A stretch of DNA of 64,000 nucleotides from Paraniabella defluvii (GCA_019316985.1 CP079215.1:2666001-2730000); one strand, 5' to 3'; positions 1 to 10,702 are shown, numbered from the stretch's first letter. The notes: generated by a model not told the origin, from the sequence alone. Numbers and translations are program-made.

Positions 1-1171
1 GTCTTTGAAAATCAACGATAATTTATTTGTTAAAGTTCTCCTTACTTTTTGGGCCTGGGTAAAATATGCATCATAATAGCCCGAACTTAAAACAAAGTTC
101 CCCAGCATGATCCTTCGTTTTACCTCCCAGCCAAAGCCCTGAGAGCGGTTCTGTTTATAGAAATTGTCGAGATCCGTAATTCCTGCATCTTTGGCCCTGA
201 AACCGTATTTAACGCCATCATACCTCGACAGGTTAGAGGTGGCTTCAGCTGTTGTAAGGATATAATAAGCTGGTACAATATAATCGAGCAGGTCAAAATG
301 CACTTCTTCAACCATATGGCCTGCTGCTTTCCATTCTGCCAGCTTGCTTTTTACCGCACTGGCAATTTCGGGTCAAGGCCCGGATGCGCAAGAGCCTCGG
401 GAAAGTAGGCGATCTTGTATTTTTCCCGGTTTCAAGCGCCGTGGAATACGACGGTACCGGTTGGTTGGATACGGTGCTGTCAAATTCATCGGCGCCGGCG
501 ATTACTTCTAAAAGTAAGGCGGCATCGGTTACCGTAGAAGAAAAAATGCCAATTTGATCGAAAGAAGAAGCATAAGCAATCAATCCATATCGGGAAATAC
601 GCCCGTAGGTAGGCTTCAGGCCAATAATGCCGCAGAAGTCGGCAGGCTGCCTTACAGAGCCCCCGTATCACTTCCAAGCGATACCATACAAAGCCCGGCC
701 TGTACGGCTACCGCCGACCCCGGAAGAACCTCCGGAGATGCGTGTTTCGTCAGCTGCATTGAGTACTTTTCCGTACACCGAGTTTTCATTGGTTGAACCC
801 ATGGCAAACTCGTCGCAGTTTAACCGGCCGATAATGATAGCGCCTTCGCTCAGGAGCCGCTCTACCGCCGTTGCCGAAAAAATAGAAGTAAATCCATTTA
901 ATATATGCGACGCGGCCGTAACCTGATGCCCCTGGTGACAGATCACATCCTTTATGCCCACAATTACGCCGTGAAGCTTACCCTGCGGCGCATTGAGAAG
1001 GTCCAGTTCTTTTGCCCTGTTTCTTGCTTCATCAGCATAAACCTCTACAAAAGCATTGAGGTGCTTTTGAGCTTCTATTTTCTGAAGATAAGTTTCAACT
1101 GTAGATAAACAAGATATGTTACCCGCTTTTAAATCCTGGTGGTATTGGGCAATAGAAATAAAATCTGGCAA
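1..1171 (-). CDS. gatA: Asp/Glu-tRNA amidotransferase subunit A (partial, frameshifted)
   Basis: Amidase-signature subunit of the GatCAB complex, which converts Glu-tRNA(Gln) and Asp-tRNA(Asn) to the amidated forms in the cytoplasm. The N-terminal 160 residues are clean and run into the amidase signature (G-G-S-S-G), where one G is missing from a G run near 709-712. A second G is missing near 655-660, after which the frame continues as Gly-Leu-Lys-Pro-Thr-Tyr-Gly-Arg and then Asp-Gln-Ile-Gly, both typical of GatA. The 3' end runs off the window. No ATG fits the start; the frame begins at a TTG at 1171. tatA lies just upstream on the same strand. Family assignment is secure; the broken frame is probably a sequence error because the gene is essential where it is the only route to Gln- or Asn-tRNA. 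Confidence 0.93.
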
Positions 1172-1214
1172 AAGGATGGCTTTTGTTAGTCAGTAAAAAA
1201 ATATGGAGGGCGGT

Positions 1215-1429
1215 TTATTCGGCTCTTTTGGGCTCGCTGGTGATAGTGTTTGCGCTTTCCTCTATCTCTTTTTAACATTGTCTTTAGCATCGTTAAATTC
1301 ACGTACGCCTTTACCCAAACCTCTCATCAATTCAGGGATTTTACGGCCTCCGAATAACAACAGCACAATAACCATAATAATGATTATTTCATTAGTACCC
1401 AAAGCGCCTAATAATTGAATTTGTGTCAT
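1215..1429 (-). CDS. tatA: Sec-independent translocase protein TatA (one frameshift)
   Basis: Small inner-membrane component of the twin-arginine translocase, which forms the pore for folded proteins. The product starts [11 protein letters not shown], has one N-terminal membrane helix rich in Ile/Val (about residues 13-27), the hinge F-G-G-R-K-I-P-E-L, and an amphipathic helix G-L-G-K-G-V-R-E-F, which is the TatA/TatE pattern. A base is missing in a T run at 1269-1273 (an A run in the gene), which otherwise makes an early stop; restoring it gives about 71 residues with an acidic/basic tail ending near 1215. It sits 43 bases upstream of gatA on the same strand. Because of the frameshift it is easily missed by gene callers. 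Confidence 0.9.
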
Positions 1430-1531
1430 GATCAATAAAAATTAGTTATCAAAGATACGAGAAGAATACAAATACAGATGTGAAGTTGTTTAAAAAACCC
1501 CAATCATATTTATATATCGGCGTCTTTTAAC

Positions 1532-1562
1532 AAAAAATCCCGCCGATAGGGCAGGATTTTTA
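1532..1562 (-). terminator. Rho-independent terminator after rplS
   Basis: AAATCC and GGATTT arms close over a GC-rich inner stem (GCC-GATA-GGC), with an A run on the left and a T run on the right, so it could work in both directions. It lies 18 bases past the rplS stop. Confidence 0.7.
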
Positions 1563-1580
1563 TAAATATCTGTAATTAAA

Positions 1581-1964
1581 TTATGCCTGTTCTGCAACAG
1601 CTGTTTTAGGGGCAACAGCCATGCGTTTTTCGCGGATACGTGCACTTTTACCGCTTCTCTCTCTGGTAAAACAGCTTAGCCCTGCGAACCTGGCCAACTT
1701 TGTGCAATACAATAGAATCGATATTAGAGAAGTAAAAGGGAACAACCTTTCTACACCAACGCCGTCAGAAATTTTTCTAACCGTGAAGGTTGCAGTGGCT
1801 CCGCTACCTTGTTTTTTAATAACGTCTCCTTTAAAAGACTGGATACGTTCTTTATTTCCTTCTATAATTTTATAGTTTACAGTAATATTATCGCCTGCTT
1901 TAAAAGCCGGGAATTTTTTTGTCTGTGTCAATTGCTCGTGAACGAAAGCTATTGCGCTGCTCAT
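1581..1964 (-). CDS. rplS: 50S ribosomal protein L19 (two compensating frameshifts)
   Basis: L19 sits at the interface of the 30S and 50S subunits. The N-terminal half (KAGD, V-N-Y-K-I-I-E-G-N-K-E-R-I-Q-S-F-K-G) and the C-terminal R-E-R-S-G-K-S-A-R-I-R-E-K-R are unmistakable. Between them the frame is shifted for about 28 residues: a base is missing near 1745 in the run before ACTTC, and bases are missing again near 1672. Reading the alternate frame over 1675-1745 restores the expected S-N-I-D-S-I-V-L-H-K-V-G-Q-V-R-R-A-K-L-F-Y. The open frame is therefore continuous but wrong in the middle. It has a short Ala-rich tail after the conserved end. An automatic annotation would report an intact protein here with a false internal segment. 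Confidence 0.95.
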   Translation of the reverse strand: MSSAIAFVHEQLTQTKKFPAFKAGDNITVNYKIIEGNKERIQSFKGDVIKKQGSGATATFTVRKISDGVGVERLFPFTSLISILLYCTKLARFAGLSCFTRERSGKSARIREKRMAVAPKTAVAEQA

Positions 1965-2065
1965 AACTTATTTTTTTAAGGACTGCAAAGGTAAGGAGAA
2001 AATTTGAAATTTTAATACAAGTTGCTCAAAGTTTTTATTCTGCCTGCTATATTATAGTTCTGATA

Positions 2066-3289
2066 TCATGTCAACTGAGCTTTTTCTACCTCGGCCTTGC
2101 GTGCGCGATACCGCACAATGCCCTTTCCCGTTAAAAGTATGGTTAATGCTGTTAAGGCACAAAAGCCCATTACCAGGCCCAGCGGGGTGGCAGTTGCATC
2201 ATGAAAAACGCTAACCATTGCCGAAGAAAGCGCTCCGGTGGCCATTTGAATGCAGCCCAAAAGTGCAGATGCGCTGCCTGCATTTTGTTCGAACGGGGCT
2301 AAGGCCAGTGCCGAGGCGTTGGAAATGTAAATCCCTGGCAGGCCAGAAATATGCTGCAAAGGACAATGCTGCTGGCCATACCCCACCAGTTATAAGCAAA
2401 GCCAACAAATAGCAGGATGCCGGCAACTGTTTGAAAAAGTATCGCGCGGGGAATAATCTTTTCGCTGGAGGTAACCCTGAGGATCTGGGCATTGATCTGT
2501 GTAGCCACAATCAGCGCGCCGGCTATCATGGCAAATATCCATCCATACAGCTTTTCGCTGGCGCCAAATACCTCCATAAAAACATGCGGAGAGCCTGCTA
2601 CATAAGCGTATAGCCCCGCCGCTGTAAAAGCGCTTGCAAAAGTGTAAATCACAAACTGGGGCTGCTTAAAAACAGCTGCAAATTTTTGGAGAATAGATGC
2701 CGGGGCCAATGAGTAATCCGGGGCCGGTTGCTTGCTTTCCGGCAACAGGAAAATGCACAACAGTAAAATAAGAAGTACAATAGCCAGAAGAATAATAAAT
2801 ACATAGCGCCATCCGATAGCTGCAGTTACATAACCACCAATGGTGGGCGCTAACAGGGAGAAACGCCAATTACCAGCATTAACAGCGAAAAAACTTTGGC
2901 ACTTTCTTTAACATCAAAGAGGTCCGCACCATCGCACGCGAGGCTACCATGCCCGCACAGCCTCCTAAAGCCTGGAGGAACCTGAAAATAATAAGCATAT
3001 TTACAGTGGCTGAAACCGCGCAGCCCAGTGATGCAAGAATGTACAGGCTGAGGCCAAAATAGAGCGGTTTCTTACGCCCGTATTTATCCAATAATGGCCC
3101 GTATAGAAGCTGTCCCGCAGAAATGCCGATGAAAAAGCTGGAAAGAGTCAGAGATACATTGCTAACATCTGTCTGCAATTCTTTGGCGATATTGGGGAAG
3201 CCCGGCAGGTACATATCGATAGAAAATGGTCCGATTGCACTGAGGAGGCCTAATAAGAGTATTTTTAAAAATTTATTATTGCCCTTCAT
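2066..3289 (-). CDS. Bcr/CflA-type MFS drug exporter (frameshifted)
   Basis: Twelve-helix major facilitator of the Bcr/CflA drug resistance subfamily, a proton-driven inner-membrane exporter. I chose the ATG at 3289 because the protein then begins MKGNNKFLKILLLGLLSAIG followed by the subfamily motif P-F-S-I-D-M-Y-L-P-G-F-P. The cytoplasmic loop G-P-L-L-D-K-Y-G-R-K-K-P is the MFS motif A. The frame breaks near 2890-2910 and near 2340-2350; the rejoined length is about 407 residues, normal for the family. It ends in a short charged tail (YRARKAEVEKAQ). No regulator gene is adjacent. The substrate cannot be told from sequence. Confidence 0.88.
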
Positions 3290-3460
3290 AAATACGATTG
3301 TGTTTGGGGCAAGCAAGAGTCTGGATAAATGAGGGGCAAAACTACGGCAATTTTCGGTAACTGCGTAACAGCAGGCGCCAGGCAAAAGATGGCGGCCTTT
3401 TTAAATGCTTGTGATTTTATTTTTATTGAAGTGTATAAAGCAGCACACTTTATTTTTGCG

Positions 3461-4605
3461 ATGATTAAACCAAGTTTGATGCGTTTATTGCCGACATTAT
3501 TTTTTTTTCCTGGTTACAACAGTAGCAGCACAAAATCGGCATATTGATTCTTTAATACTGCGCATTAGTCAATTACAGGCAACGGGAGCAGACACCAATT
3601 ATCCTGCAGGCATATTTCCTTCCCAGAGAGTTTACTTATCAAGGAAAAAGCTGGTAAAGGAGGACGATAATATATTTTTACGGGATTAATTATTTGGACG
3701 CTGAAAAGCATACGGGAACAATTATCGGTAAAGAACCAGGCAATCGTAGATGCGATGGCAGCAAAAGCAATTGCCAATTATTACAGATATCAGAATAAGG
3801 ATGGGCGGCCGGTGTATAATTTCTGGCAAACAAACCCTTCCCGCCATTTTCCCAATAGCCGCTATTTTTCCCGGCGGAAAAAATATATTATACCCGACGA
3901 CTTGGATGATACCGCCATCTTGTACCTGTCTGCCGAATTCAGCGATAGCCTGAAGCGGGCCGTAAAAAAGCTGATGGCCGAAAATGCCACGGGCAGAAGA
4001 GAAGAATCCGGAATACTTTCAGAAGGTACAAAAACGTGCCGGCTTATTCTACGTGGTTCGGCAAAAATATGCCGGTAGACTTTGATATCTGTGTGCAGGC
4101 TAACGGGATGCGGTTGGTGCTCGATAACCAGCTTGAGTTAAACAGATATGACAGCGCTACCATACGGCTGATGAAAGACATGTTGATTGCCCGAAAACAT
4201 ATAAAACGCCCGCATTACACCTCGCCGCATTACCAAAGCACCCCTATTATTTTATATCACCTGGCACGGTTGGTGGCTGCGCATTCTCAACACCCCTTGT
4301 TGGCCGATGTAAAGCCTTTGCTGGTGAAAGATTTAAAAAAGGAAATGCAAAGGGCCGGTAATGGAATGGAGCAAATACTCTTGCAAACCTCTTTATCGCG
4401 GCTTCATGAACCTGCCGGGGAAAGCAATCATATAGCCCGGGAAGATTGGGACAATTTTTATTTTTTTGTAGCCAATATGACTTCAGTATTTCCGAATCCT
4501 ATCAAAGGCATTTTTGCGAATAGCAGAAAAACTAATTTTTTCTACAGGTCGGAAGCTTATTACTTAACACTATTGGTAGAAAATGAAATGTTGAGGTTTC
4601 GGTAA
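3461..4605 (+). CDS. Exported protein of unknown function (frameshifted)
   Basis: The start at 3461 gives a signal peptide: Lys near the N-terminus, a hydrophobic stretch with a T run that has lost a base near 3508-3516, then Ala-Ala-Gln as a likely cleavage end. The frame breaks again near 3652 and near 4035. The rejoined product is about 380 residues, helix-rich, with motifs such as F-P-S-Q-R-E-F-T-Y, W-Q-T-N-P-S-R-H-F-P-N-S-R-Y-F, D-D-L-D-D-T-A and S-T-W-F-G. The alternation of aromatic and helical segments is reminiscent of alpha/alpha-barrel proteins, but I do not recognise the family. No neighbour indicates a role. Confidence 0.7.
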
Positions 4606-4668
4606 CAAGGAACCGGTACCCCTATATATCATCCGGAGACGATAGTAAGATACAACGGGGAAGGATGG

Positions 4669-5322
4669 TTATTGATTAAACAGCTGCTTTTTTTCTCGGC
4701 CTTTTCTACGTCTATATTCTCACGCATTTCCCTGAACTCGTTGTGCCCGGGCTGCGGCTCGCCGATATAAGCCAGTAAAGATTTTTAACATGCCCCTTCT
4801 TTGCCTGCTTATAAGCCTCTTTATTTTCTTTTACCAAATCGATGACATCTTCTTTGGTCGCTATCCTGAATTGATCCTTTTCTTTTATAAAAACCATTTC
4901 GTCGTCGCCTTCAGCCTGGTAAAACTGTTCCACATTCCTATTGAGTTTGCTAAGCCAGTATTTATTATTAAAATTGATCAACTCTTCCTTACCTCCGCGC
5001 CCGTTGCGGCTTAGCTTGTTGAGCTGGGAAGGCGTATAAATGACTTCTTTACCCTCCGCTGTCTTTATTTCTACAGTAGCAAGGTTGTTTTTAAATTTTA
5101 TTACGCCGCTCCCGGTTGTATTAGATCCATCCTTTAATTCAGCTATAAAGAAATTACCGGATGGCAGATTTTTGAACTGCCCGTTAGGCTCCCTGGCCTG
5201 TCGCCGTGATCCCGCATAGCGGCGCTGCCGGGACGTCCTCCACCCATGCCGCTTCCTCCCCATTGTGCGTTTAGGTTCGTCAGGATAAGGATACCAATTG
5301 CCAGGGAGAAAAAACGCTTCAT
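4669..5322 (-). CDS. Exported protein of unknown function, Gly-rich N-terminus (frameshifted)
   Basis: The start at 5322 gives a signal peptide (MKRFFSLAIGILILTNLNAQ) ending in A-Q, followed by a Gly/Arg-rich linker. The frame breaks near 5185, then runs through a beta-rich domain (S-G-N-F-F-I-A-E-L-K-D, G-V-I-K-F-K-N-N, K-E-V-I-Y-T-P-S-Q-L) and a charged helical part. A further break near 4785 restores a tail with Y-I-G-E-P-Q-P-G-H-N-E-F-R-E-M-R and a Lys-rich end, with a stop at 4669 if one A is restored in the run at 4690-4695. About 217 residues. Family not recognised. It faces the preceding exported gene tail to tail, so the two are not one operon. Confidence 0.65.
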
Positions 5323-5500
5323 TAAAAATAGATTTATGAAATCAAAAGTACTGCCCGGTGAGGTTAATAATGCCAGATGCGTGATAAAGTAATATTAAAC
5401 TTTGACAAAACCAGGTATCCCTTAGCAAGAGATTTAAGTAATACGACGGGTTGGCGTCCGGTAGATTGCAACAAGTATTAGTTTTATTCTATAAGCGCCC

Positions 5501-5540
5501 CGGAAACAAAACAGCCGGCACCTTACAGGTAACCGGCTGT
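5501..5540 (-). terminator. Rho-independent terminator after rny
   Basis: Perfect 8-base arms ACAGCCGG (5511-5518) and CCGGCTGT (5533-5540), followed on the minus strand by a T-rich tail (complement of 5501-5510). It begins 20 bases after the rny stop. Confidence 0.8.
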
Positions 5541-5559
5541 AATATCTCTGGTTGTATGA

Positions 5560-7114
5560 TTATCTTGCCACGTTCACCGCTCTTTTTCACGGATCACGGT
5601 TACTTTGATCTGTCCGGGGAAGGTCATTTCGGTCTGGATCTTTTGGGCGATCTCAAACGACAGTTTATCGCTATCCTGGTCGGTTACTTTATCAGACTCA
5701 ACGATAACGCGCAATTCACGGCCGGCCTGTATGGCATAGGCTTTTTCTACGCCGGGGTAGCTGGTTGCCAGGTTCTCCAGGTCTTTGATGCGCTGCAGGT
5801 ACTGCTGCATGATCTCACGACGTGCGCCTGGGCGTGCGCCGCTTATGGCATCGCAGGCCTGTACGATAGGAGAGATCACGTACTGCATTTCTGCTTCATC
5901 GTGGTGCGCGGCAATGGCATTTACAACGGCAGGATTTTCGCCGTATTTTTCAGCCAGTTTAGCCCCAGCAATGCGTGGCTCAATTCACTTTCTTCATCGG
6001 GCACTTTACCAATATCGTGTAATAAGCCCGCGCGTTTAGCCAGTTTTGGATTTAATCCTAACTCTGCTGCCATGGTAGCACAAAGATTGGCTGTTTCGCG
6101 GCTGTGCATCAGCAGGTTCTGGCCATAAGACGAGCGGTAACGCATACGCCCTACCATTCTAACCAGCTCTTTATGTAAACCATGTATGCCCAGGTCGATA
6201 ACCGTACGCTCACCTATTTCCATTACCTGCTCTTCAATTTGCTTGCGGGTTTTTTCCACCACTTCCTCAATGCGCGCAGGGTGAATACGGCCGTCAGTTA
6301 CCAGGCGTTGTAAGCTTAGCCGTGCAATTTCACGGCGCAGCGGATCAAAACAGGATAACAGGATGGCTTCGGGTGTGTCATCAACTATCAGGTCTACACC
6401 TGTTGCAGCCTCCAAGGCGCGGATATTACGTCCTTCCTTCCAATGATCTGGCCTTTTACTTCGTCGCTTTCCAGGTTGAATACCGTTATGGCATTTTCGA
6501 TAGCCTGCTCTGCGGCAGTGCGCTGTATCGTTTGTATAATGATTTTACGGGCTTCTTTATTGGCCTTTTGTTTGGCTTCATCAATAATTTCCTGCTGCAT
6601 GCCAATGGCCTGTGTATGAGCCTCGTTTTTAAGGCTTTCTATCAGTTGTGTTTTGGCTTCGTCGGCAGTAAGGCCGGCGATTTTTTCCAGGCGGCGAATA
6701 TGTTCCTCCTGGTGTTTTTCCAGCTCAGTACGTTTTTTATTAACTACCTCGATCTGTTTGTTCAGGTTATCTTTGATTACATCATTGTTTTACCTGCTTT
6801 TCCAGGTTGGCTTCCTTTTGGCTTAAAGACTGTTCTTTTTGTTTGATGCGGTTCTCACTTTCTGCCAGTTTTCTGTTGCGCTCATTTACTTCTTTATCGT
6901 GGGCAGATTTTAAGGAAACAAATTTTTCTTTAGCCTGCAGCTCTTTTTCTTTCCTTATGTTTTCGGCATTAAGTTCTGCTTCTTTTACAATGGTTGCGCT
7001 CTTAAACTGGCTTCATCGATTTTTTTGTTGTGTGTTTTTAGCGAAAATAAATTTACCCGCCACTATGCCCAACACCAGGGCCACTGCTGCTACAATAATT
7101 ATTGTGGGTTCCAT
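5560..7114 (-). CDS. rny: Ribonuclease Y (several frameshifts)
   Basis: Membrane-anchored endoribonuclease that starts mRNA turnover. In order: an N-terminal membrane helix ([21 protein letters not shown]), a long Lys/Glu-rich coiled coil, a KH RNA-binding domain ([20 protein letters not shown]), and an HD phosphohydrolase domain with the metal-binding pair in [10 protein letters not shown]. The frame breaks near 7000, 6790, 6420, 5920 and 5585; the last break hides the true end R-A-V-N-V-A-R at 5560. Rejoined length is about 519 residues, the normal size. It lies downstream of zapA and pheT on the same strand, a common Bacteroidota order. Confidence 0.94.
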
Positions 7115-7320
7115 TAAAAGTCATTTGTTTTTTCTTTCGAAAAATGGTTCTATAATTCTAAATATCAAAAAAATACCCAACCAGGGGATGGGTAGTGGGC
7201 GAAGATAAAAATAAATTTGGTATTTGGGATTCGAGATTTGCTATTTGACCAACCGGACTCCGGAGACGGGCTGTTTCAGCTACCCGAATAGAAGAGGTAA
7301 GACCTGTTTTCCCGGGATCA
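7115..7320 (-). other. Structured gap between zapA and rny; candidate small RNA or repeat
   Basis: No coding frame is convincing here. Read on the minus strand it has an AGGT-CTT-ACCT hairpin enclosed by CCCG/CGGG (about 7283-7314), a second hairpin GCTG-AAA-CAGC (about 7268-7278), the self-complementary CTCCGGAG (7258-7265), and a terminator-like ACCCA...TGGGT followed by a T run (about 7165-7195). The middle part is a run of simple CAAAT/CCAAAT words typical of degenerate intergenic sequence. It may be a short transcript made after zapA or only a dispersed repeat. Confidence 0.25.
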
Positions 7321-7610
7321 TTATTGCAGTTCATTGTCAATTAATGATTCAATCTGATCCAGTTTGCTTAAGAGGTGATTTTCGTCGGCGATAGACACAT
7401 TTTTATTCTTACTTTCGGTTACAAACCAAACTAATACCATAGATATATAATCCTGCATGTCTTTGCCGGGTATCTTAGTTTTGAACTCAACAATTTATCA
7501 TTGATAATGCGTACCGATTGGCGAACTACCTGTTCATCTTCGGGTAACATCTGCACGCGGTAGATCCTGTCGGCTATATTGATATTGGCTGGAATAAGAT
7601 TTTCTTGCAT
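7321..7610 (-). CDS. zapA: Cell division protein ZapA (one frameshift)
   Basis: ZapA binds FtsZ and stabilises the Z ring. The product starts MQENLIPANINIADRIYRVQ, has the conserved E-D-E-Q-V-V-R-Q-S-V-R-I-I-N-D-K-I and a C-terminal helix ending D-Q-I-E-S-L-I-D-N-E-L-Q. One A is missing at about 7497 in the AAAT segment, so the raw frame stops early; the total is 290 bases where 291 would encode 96 residues, the family's size. Its position between the pheT side and rny supports the call. Gene callers would probably miss it. Confidence 0.87.
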
Positions 7611-7664
7611 GATAACGAAATGGTGAATAGTGAATGGTGAAGATGAGTAAGTGAATCGGCTATA

Positions 7665-7692
7665 AGCTATGATCTGTCGACCATGAACTTCT
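7665..7692. repeat. Copy of a short dispersed intergenic repeat
   Basis: The words CTATGATCTG and CCATGAACTTC match the repeat units at 12845-12882 and 46580-46603. It lies in the gap between zapA and the coiled-coil gene. Confidence 0.5.
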
Positions 7693-7694
7693 TC

Positions 7695-7983
7695 CTACAC
7701 ACTTAATAACGCAATACATTTATCGATTTCTTTGATATAGCCGTTGATCTTTTTTCAAAAGCCTTTTTTTCTTCCGGGTTCATCATCGCCTGGCTGTACT
7801 TTTTGGCATCCAGCTGATGCTGTAAGGCTTCGGCTACATCGGCCGCTTCATTAAATTGCAGCCGGGCTTCGGCCAGTGCTTCTTTTAAAGACTGGTTTTC
7901 CTTTTTACGGCTGCATGCTGCTTTGCCAGCAATTGCAATTTCTCCTGTATTTGCTTTATTTTATCTTCCAAAACCTGCGACAT
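7695..7983 (-). CDS. Small coiled-coil protein between pheT and zapA (frameshifted)
   Basis: Starts MSQVLEDKIKQIQEKLQLLA at 7983 and continues as one long heptad-rich helix (K-E-N-Q-S-L-K-E-A-L-A-E-A), then N-P-E-E-K-K-A-F-E-K and I-N-G-Y-I-K-E-I-D-K-C-I-A-L-L-S-V. The frame breaks near 7907 and near 7750, both in A/T runs. About 96 residues. No enzyme motif. A small coiled-coil gene in this place, next to zapA, is usual in Bacteroidota. A ZapB-like role in division is possible from size and position but is inference. Confidence 0.75.
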
Positions 7984-8025
7984 GGGAGAAGTTTAAAGTT
8001 GAAGGTAAAAAGTTTACCTATAAAA

Positions 8026-10467
8026 TTACTTCCTGATCTCAGCCTGTAATTCCTTTTCCAGGCTTTGCATGATCTTTTTCATCCAACCATCTATTTCACC
8101 ATCGGTCAGTTTTTTCTTCATCTATAAAGGTGAAGTTCACCGCAATGGATTTTTTACCGGCGCCGAGCTTCTCGCTTTCAAACACATCAAACAGCTGAAC
8201 AGACTGCAGCTTTTTAAGGTTCAGTTTTTTCACCTGTTCTTCAACCGCCGCATATTTTAAATCTTTCGGTATAATCACTGCTATATCCCTTTGCACCGCC
8301 GGGAATTTAGAAAGCGGCTTAAACTGCACTTTGTCAGCTTTTGATTTCCTGAGAATCAGGTCCCAGCTGAGATCTGCAAAAATACGGGTTGCCTGATGTC
8401 AAATCGTTCCAGCATTTTTTTGTCTACCAGCCCGATATGGCCTATTATTTCCTTTTCAGCCATAACAGTCAGGCCATATTGTAACTGTGCATTATCGGCC
8501 TCATCAAAACTAATCCTGGTAATGCCCGCCAATGCCAGTACCTTTTCAACGGTTCCCTTGAGGGTATAAAAATCATTCGGGGCGCCTTTTCCTTTCCATG
8601 CATCTGCCTGTTTTTTGCCTGTAAGATAAATACAAAGATGCTCCGGTTCCTCAAACCCGCCTTTATTATTAATGGCATAGGTTTTCCCGTATTCAAACAA
8701 ACGGAGATTTTCATTTCTCCGGTTAAGATTATGCGCCAGCACTTCCAGGCCTGTCTCCAGCATTTTCGGACGCATGATGTTCAACTCTGCGCTCAGGCTA
8801 TTCTTCATCTTTACCACACCGGCCAGTTCCGCTTCGCTAAAGTAGGCTTTGTTGGTGATGGAGTTGGTCAAGGTTTCGTTAAAACCAAGTCCCGCCAGGT
8901 AGTTAGCCGCCTTTTCTTTTAATACTTCTGCATCCCTGTTTTCTTCCACGGCCGGGGTCATGGTAATGGAAGTGGGAATGCTGACATTGTCCAGCCCGTC
9001 AATACGTAATATTTCTTCTACGATATCAGCGGGCAGGCTGATATCTGGCTTATGGTAAGGAACTGCTATTTTAAGAGAGTCTATATCTTCTTTTTCAACC
9101 ACAAATCCCAGGGCTGTCAAAATTTTCTTTACCGCATCGGGGTGATAATTTTTGCCGCTTAACTTTTTAAGGTAGTGGTATTTAAGCGTAACCGACGTTT
9201 TGGGTTTTTCTTCAGGGTAGATGTCAATGATATTTGACGCTATTTCGCCACCGCATAGTTCCAGGATGAGCCCGGCTGCCCGTTTCAAAACATTAACCGT
9301 TGCTGAAATATCGGTGCCTTTTTCAAACCGTGTGGCTGCATCTGTTCTTAAACCATGAGCAAATGAGGTTTTACGGATGGTAACAGCATCAAAGCAGGCG
9401 CTTTCAAGAAAAATATTTTTAGTGGCTTCCGTAACACCGCTACCGAGGCCGCCGTAAACACCAGCGATGCACATACCGCCATTGGCGTCACAAATCTTAA
9501 GTCATAACTGTTCAGCTTTCTTTCTTTACCATCGAGCGTAATAAAAGGAGTGTCCTGCGGCAGGTTTTTTACAATAACTTTTCCGCCCGAGATCCGGTCT
9601 GCATCAAAGGCATGCAATGGCTGCCCGGTTTCGTGCAATATGAAATTGGTAATGTCAACGATGTTGCTGATAGGTTTAAGCCCGATAGCTTTCAACTTAT
9701 CCTGCAACCACTGAGGGCTGGGAGCTATGGTTACATTATTGATAGAAATGCCACTATACCTCGGGCAGGCAGCGGTATTTTCCACGGTAACTTCAAGCGG
9801 ATTTTTGCCTTTAAATGCAGGAAGCGCCTTTATAGCCGGAAGCCTGGGACCACCATTCTTTTTGTCATGATGTGCCAGGTAAGCGGATACATCCCTGGCT
9901 ACACCCCAATGGCTCATTGCATCCATACGATTCGGGGTAAGGCCTATCTCAAATATCGTATCTGTATAAATATTAAATAACTCGGCAACCGGTGTTCCGG
10001 GTTTTGAATTTTCGGGCAATACCAGTATTCCTTCATGCGAGTTGCCCAGGCCTACTTCGTCTTCGGCGCAAATCATGCCCTGGCTTTCTTCCCCGCGTAT
10101 TTTAGCGGCTTTCATCGTTACCGGTTCCGAATTAAGCGGGTAAATGGTGGCGCCAACAGGCGCTACTATTACTTTTGCCCCACGGCAACATTGGGTGCCC
10201 GCAAACTATCTTTAAAGGCTCTGAAGCCCCGGTATTTACCGTGGTTAATTTCAGCTTATCAGCGTTCGGGTGCTTTTCGCAGGTAAGTACTTCACCTACT
10301 ACCAGGCCCTTCAGCCCTCCTTGATGCGATTCGTAATGTTCTACCGCTTCTACCTCCAGCCCGATAGATGTCAAAATCTGGCTGAGCCTTTCAGGTTGCA
10401 CTTTTTCCAATCCACCCGCCGGTGCGGCCGGCAGGTATTCGCTTAGCCAATTGTAAGAAATGGTCAT
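8026..10467 (-). CDS. pheT: Phenylalanyl-tRNA synthetase beta chain (frameshifted)
   Basis: Beta subunit of the alpha2-beta2 enzyme that charges tRNA(Phe); carries the editing site. In order: N-terminal MTISYNWLSEYLP and a tRNA-binding domain (H-P-N-A-D-K-L), the B3/B4 editing region (S-I-N-N-V, R-F-E-K-G-T-D), the B5 domain, a catalytic-like core, and the C-terminal anticodon-binding fold (F-P-A-V-Q-R-D-I-A). Frame breaks lie near 10185, 9475, 8365 and 8112. Restoring the last one gives the end Q-S-L-E-K-E-L-Q-A-E-I-R-K at 8026. About 813 residues, normal for the family. The start at 10467 is the first ATG before the conserved N-terminus. pheS is not next to it. Confidence 0.95.
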
Positions 10468-10571
10468 CTTAAATAACAAATTTTGCCCGAAGAACCCCTC
10501 CGGGGTGCGCAAAGATACGCAATGTTTAAAGTTTAGAGGGTAATGGGTACGTGTAACCCGAAAGAAAAGGA

Positions 10572-10601
10572 ACTCCCCGGTACCAAATTATACCAGGGAG
10601 T
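10572..10601 (-). terminator. Probable terminator downstream of the small lipoprotein gene
   Basis: ACTCCC-c-GGTA pairs with TACC-a-GGGAGT around an 8-base loop. On the minus strand it is followed by a pyrimidine-rich TCCTTTTCTTTC. It sits between pheT and the small gene at 10703-10873. Confidence 0.5.
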
Positions 10602-10702
10602 GGTTTGTTAATGGTGAGTTCTTAATTTGAGTTACTTTAAGTATTTTTTTGCTGGAAGATGGTGAGCTCAATCCAATTGCTCAGCCCATCCATTTAAAGA
10701 AT

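Noticed and set aside
15-900. Decay of gatA into a pseudogene
   Set aside because: The breaks are single bases lost in G runs and the protein motifs continue in the next frame; same pattern in other essential genes, so sequence error is the simpler cause.
5451-6128. Long plus-strand frame of 225 codons opposite rny
   Set aside because: It is antisense to the KH and HD domains of RNase Y, whose motifs are clear on the other strand; no start site or family resemblance.
9612-9980. Plus-strand frame of 122 codons opposite pheT
   Set aside because: The minus strand carries the conserved editing-domain sequence of PheT; the plus frame is a shadow.
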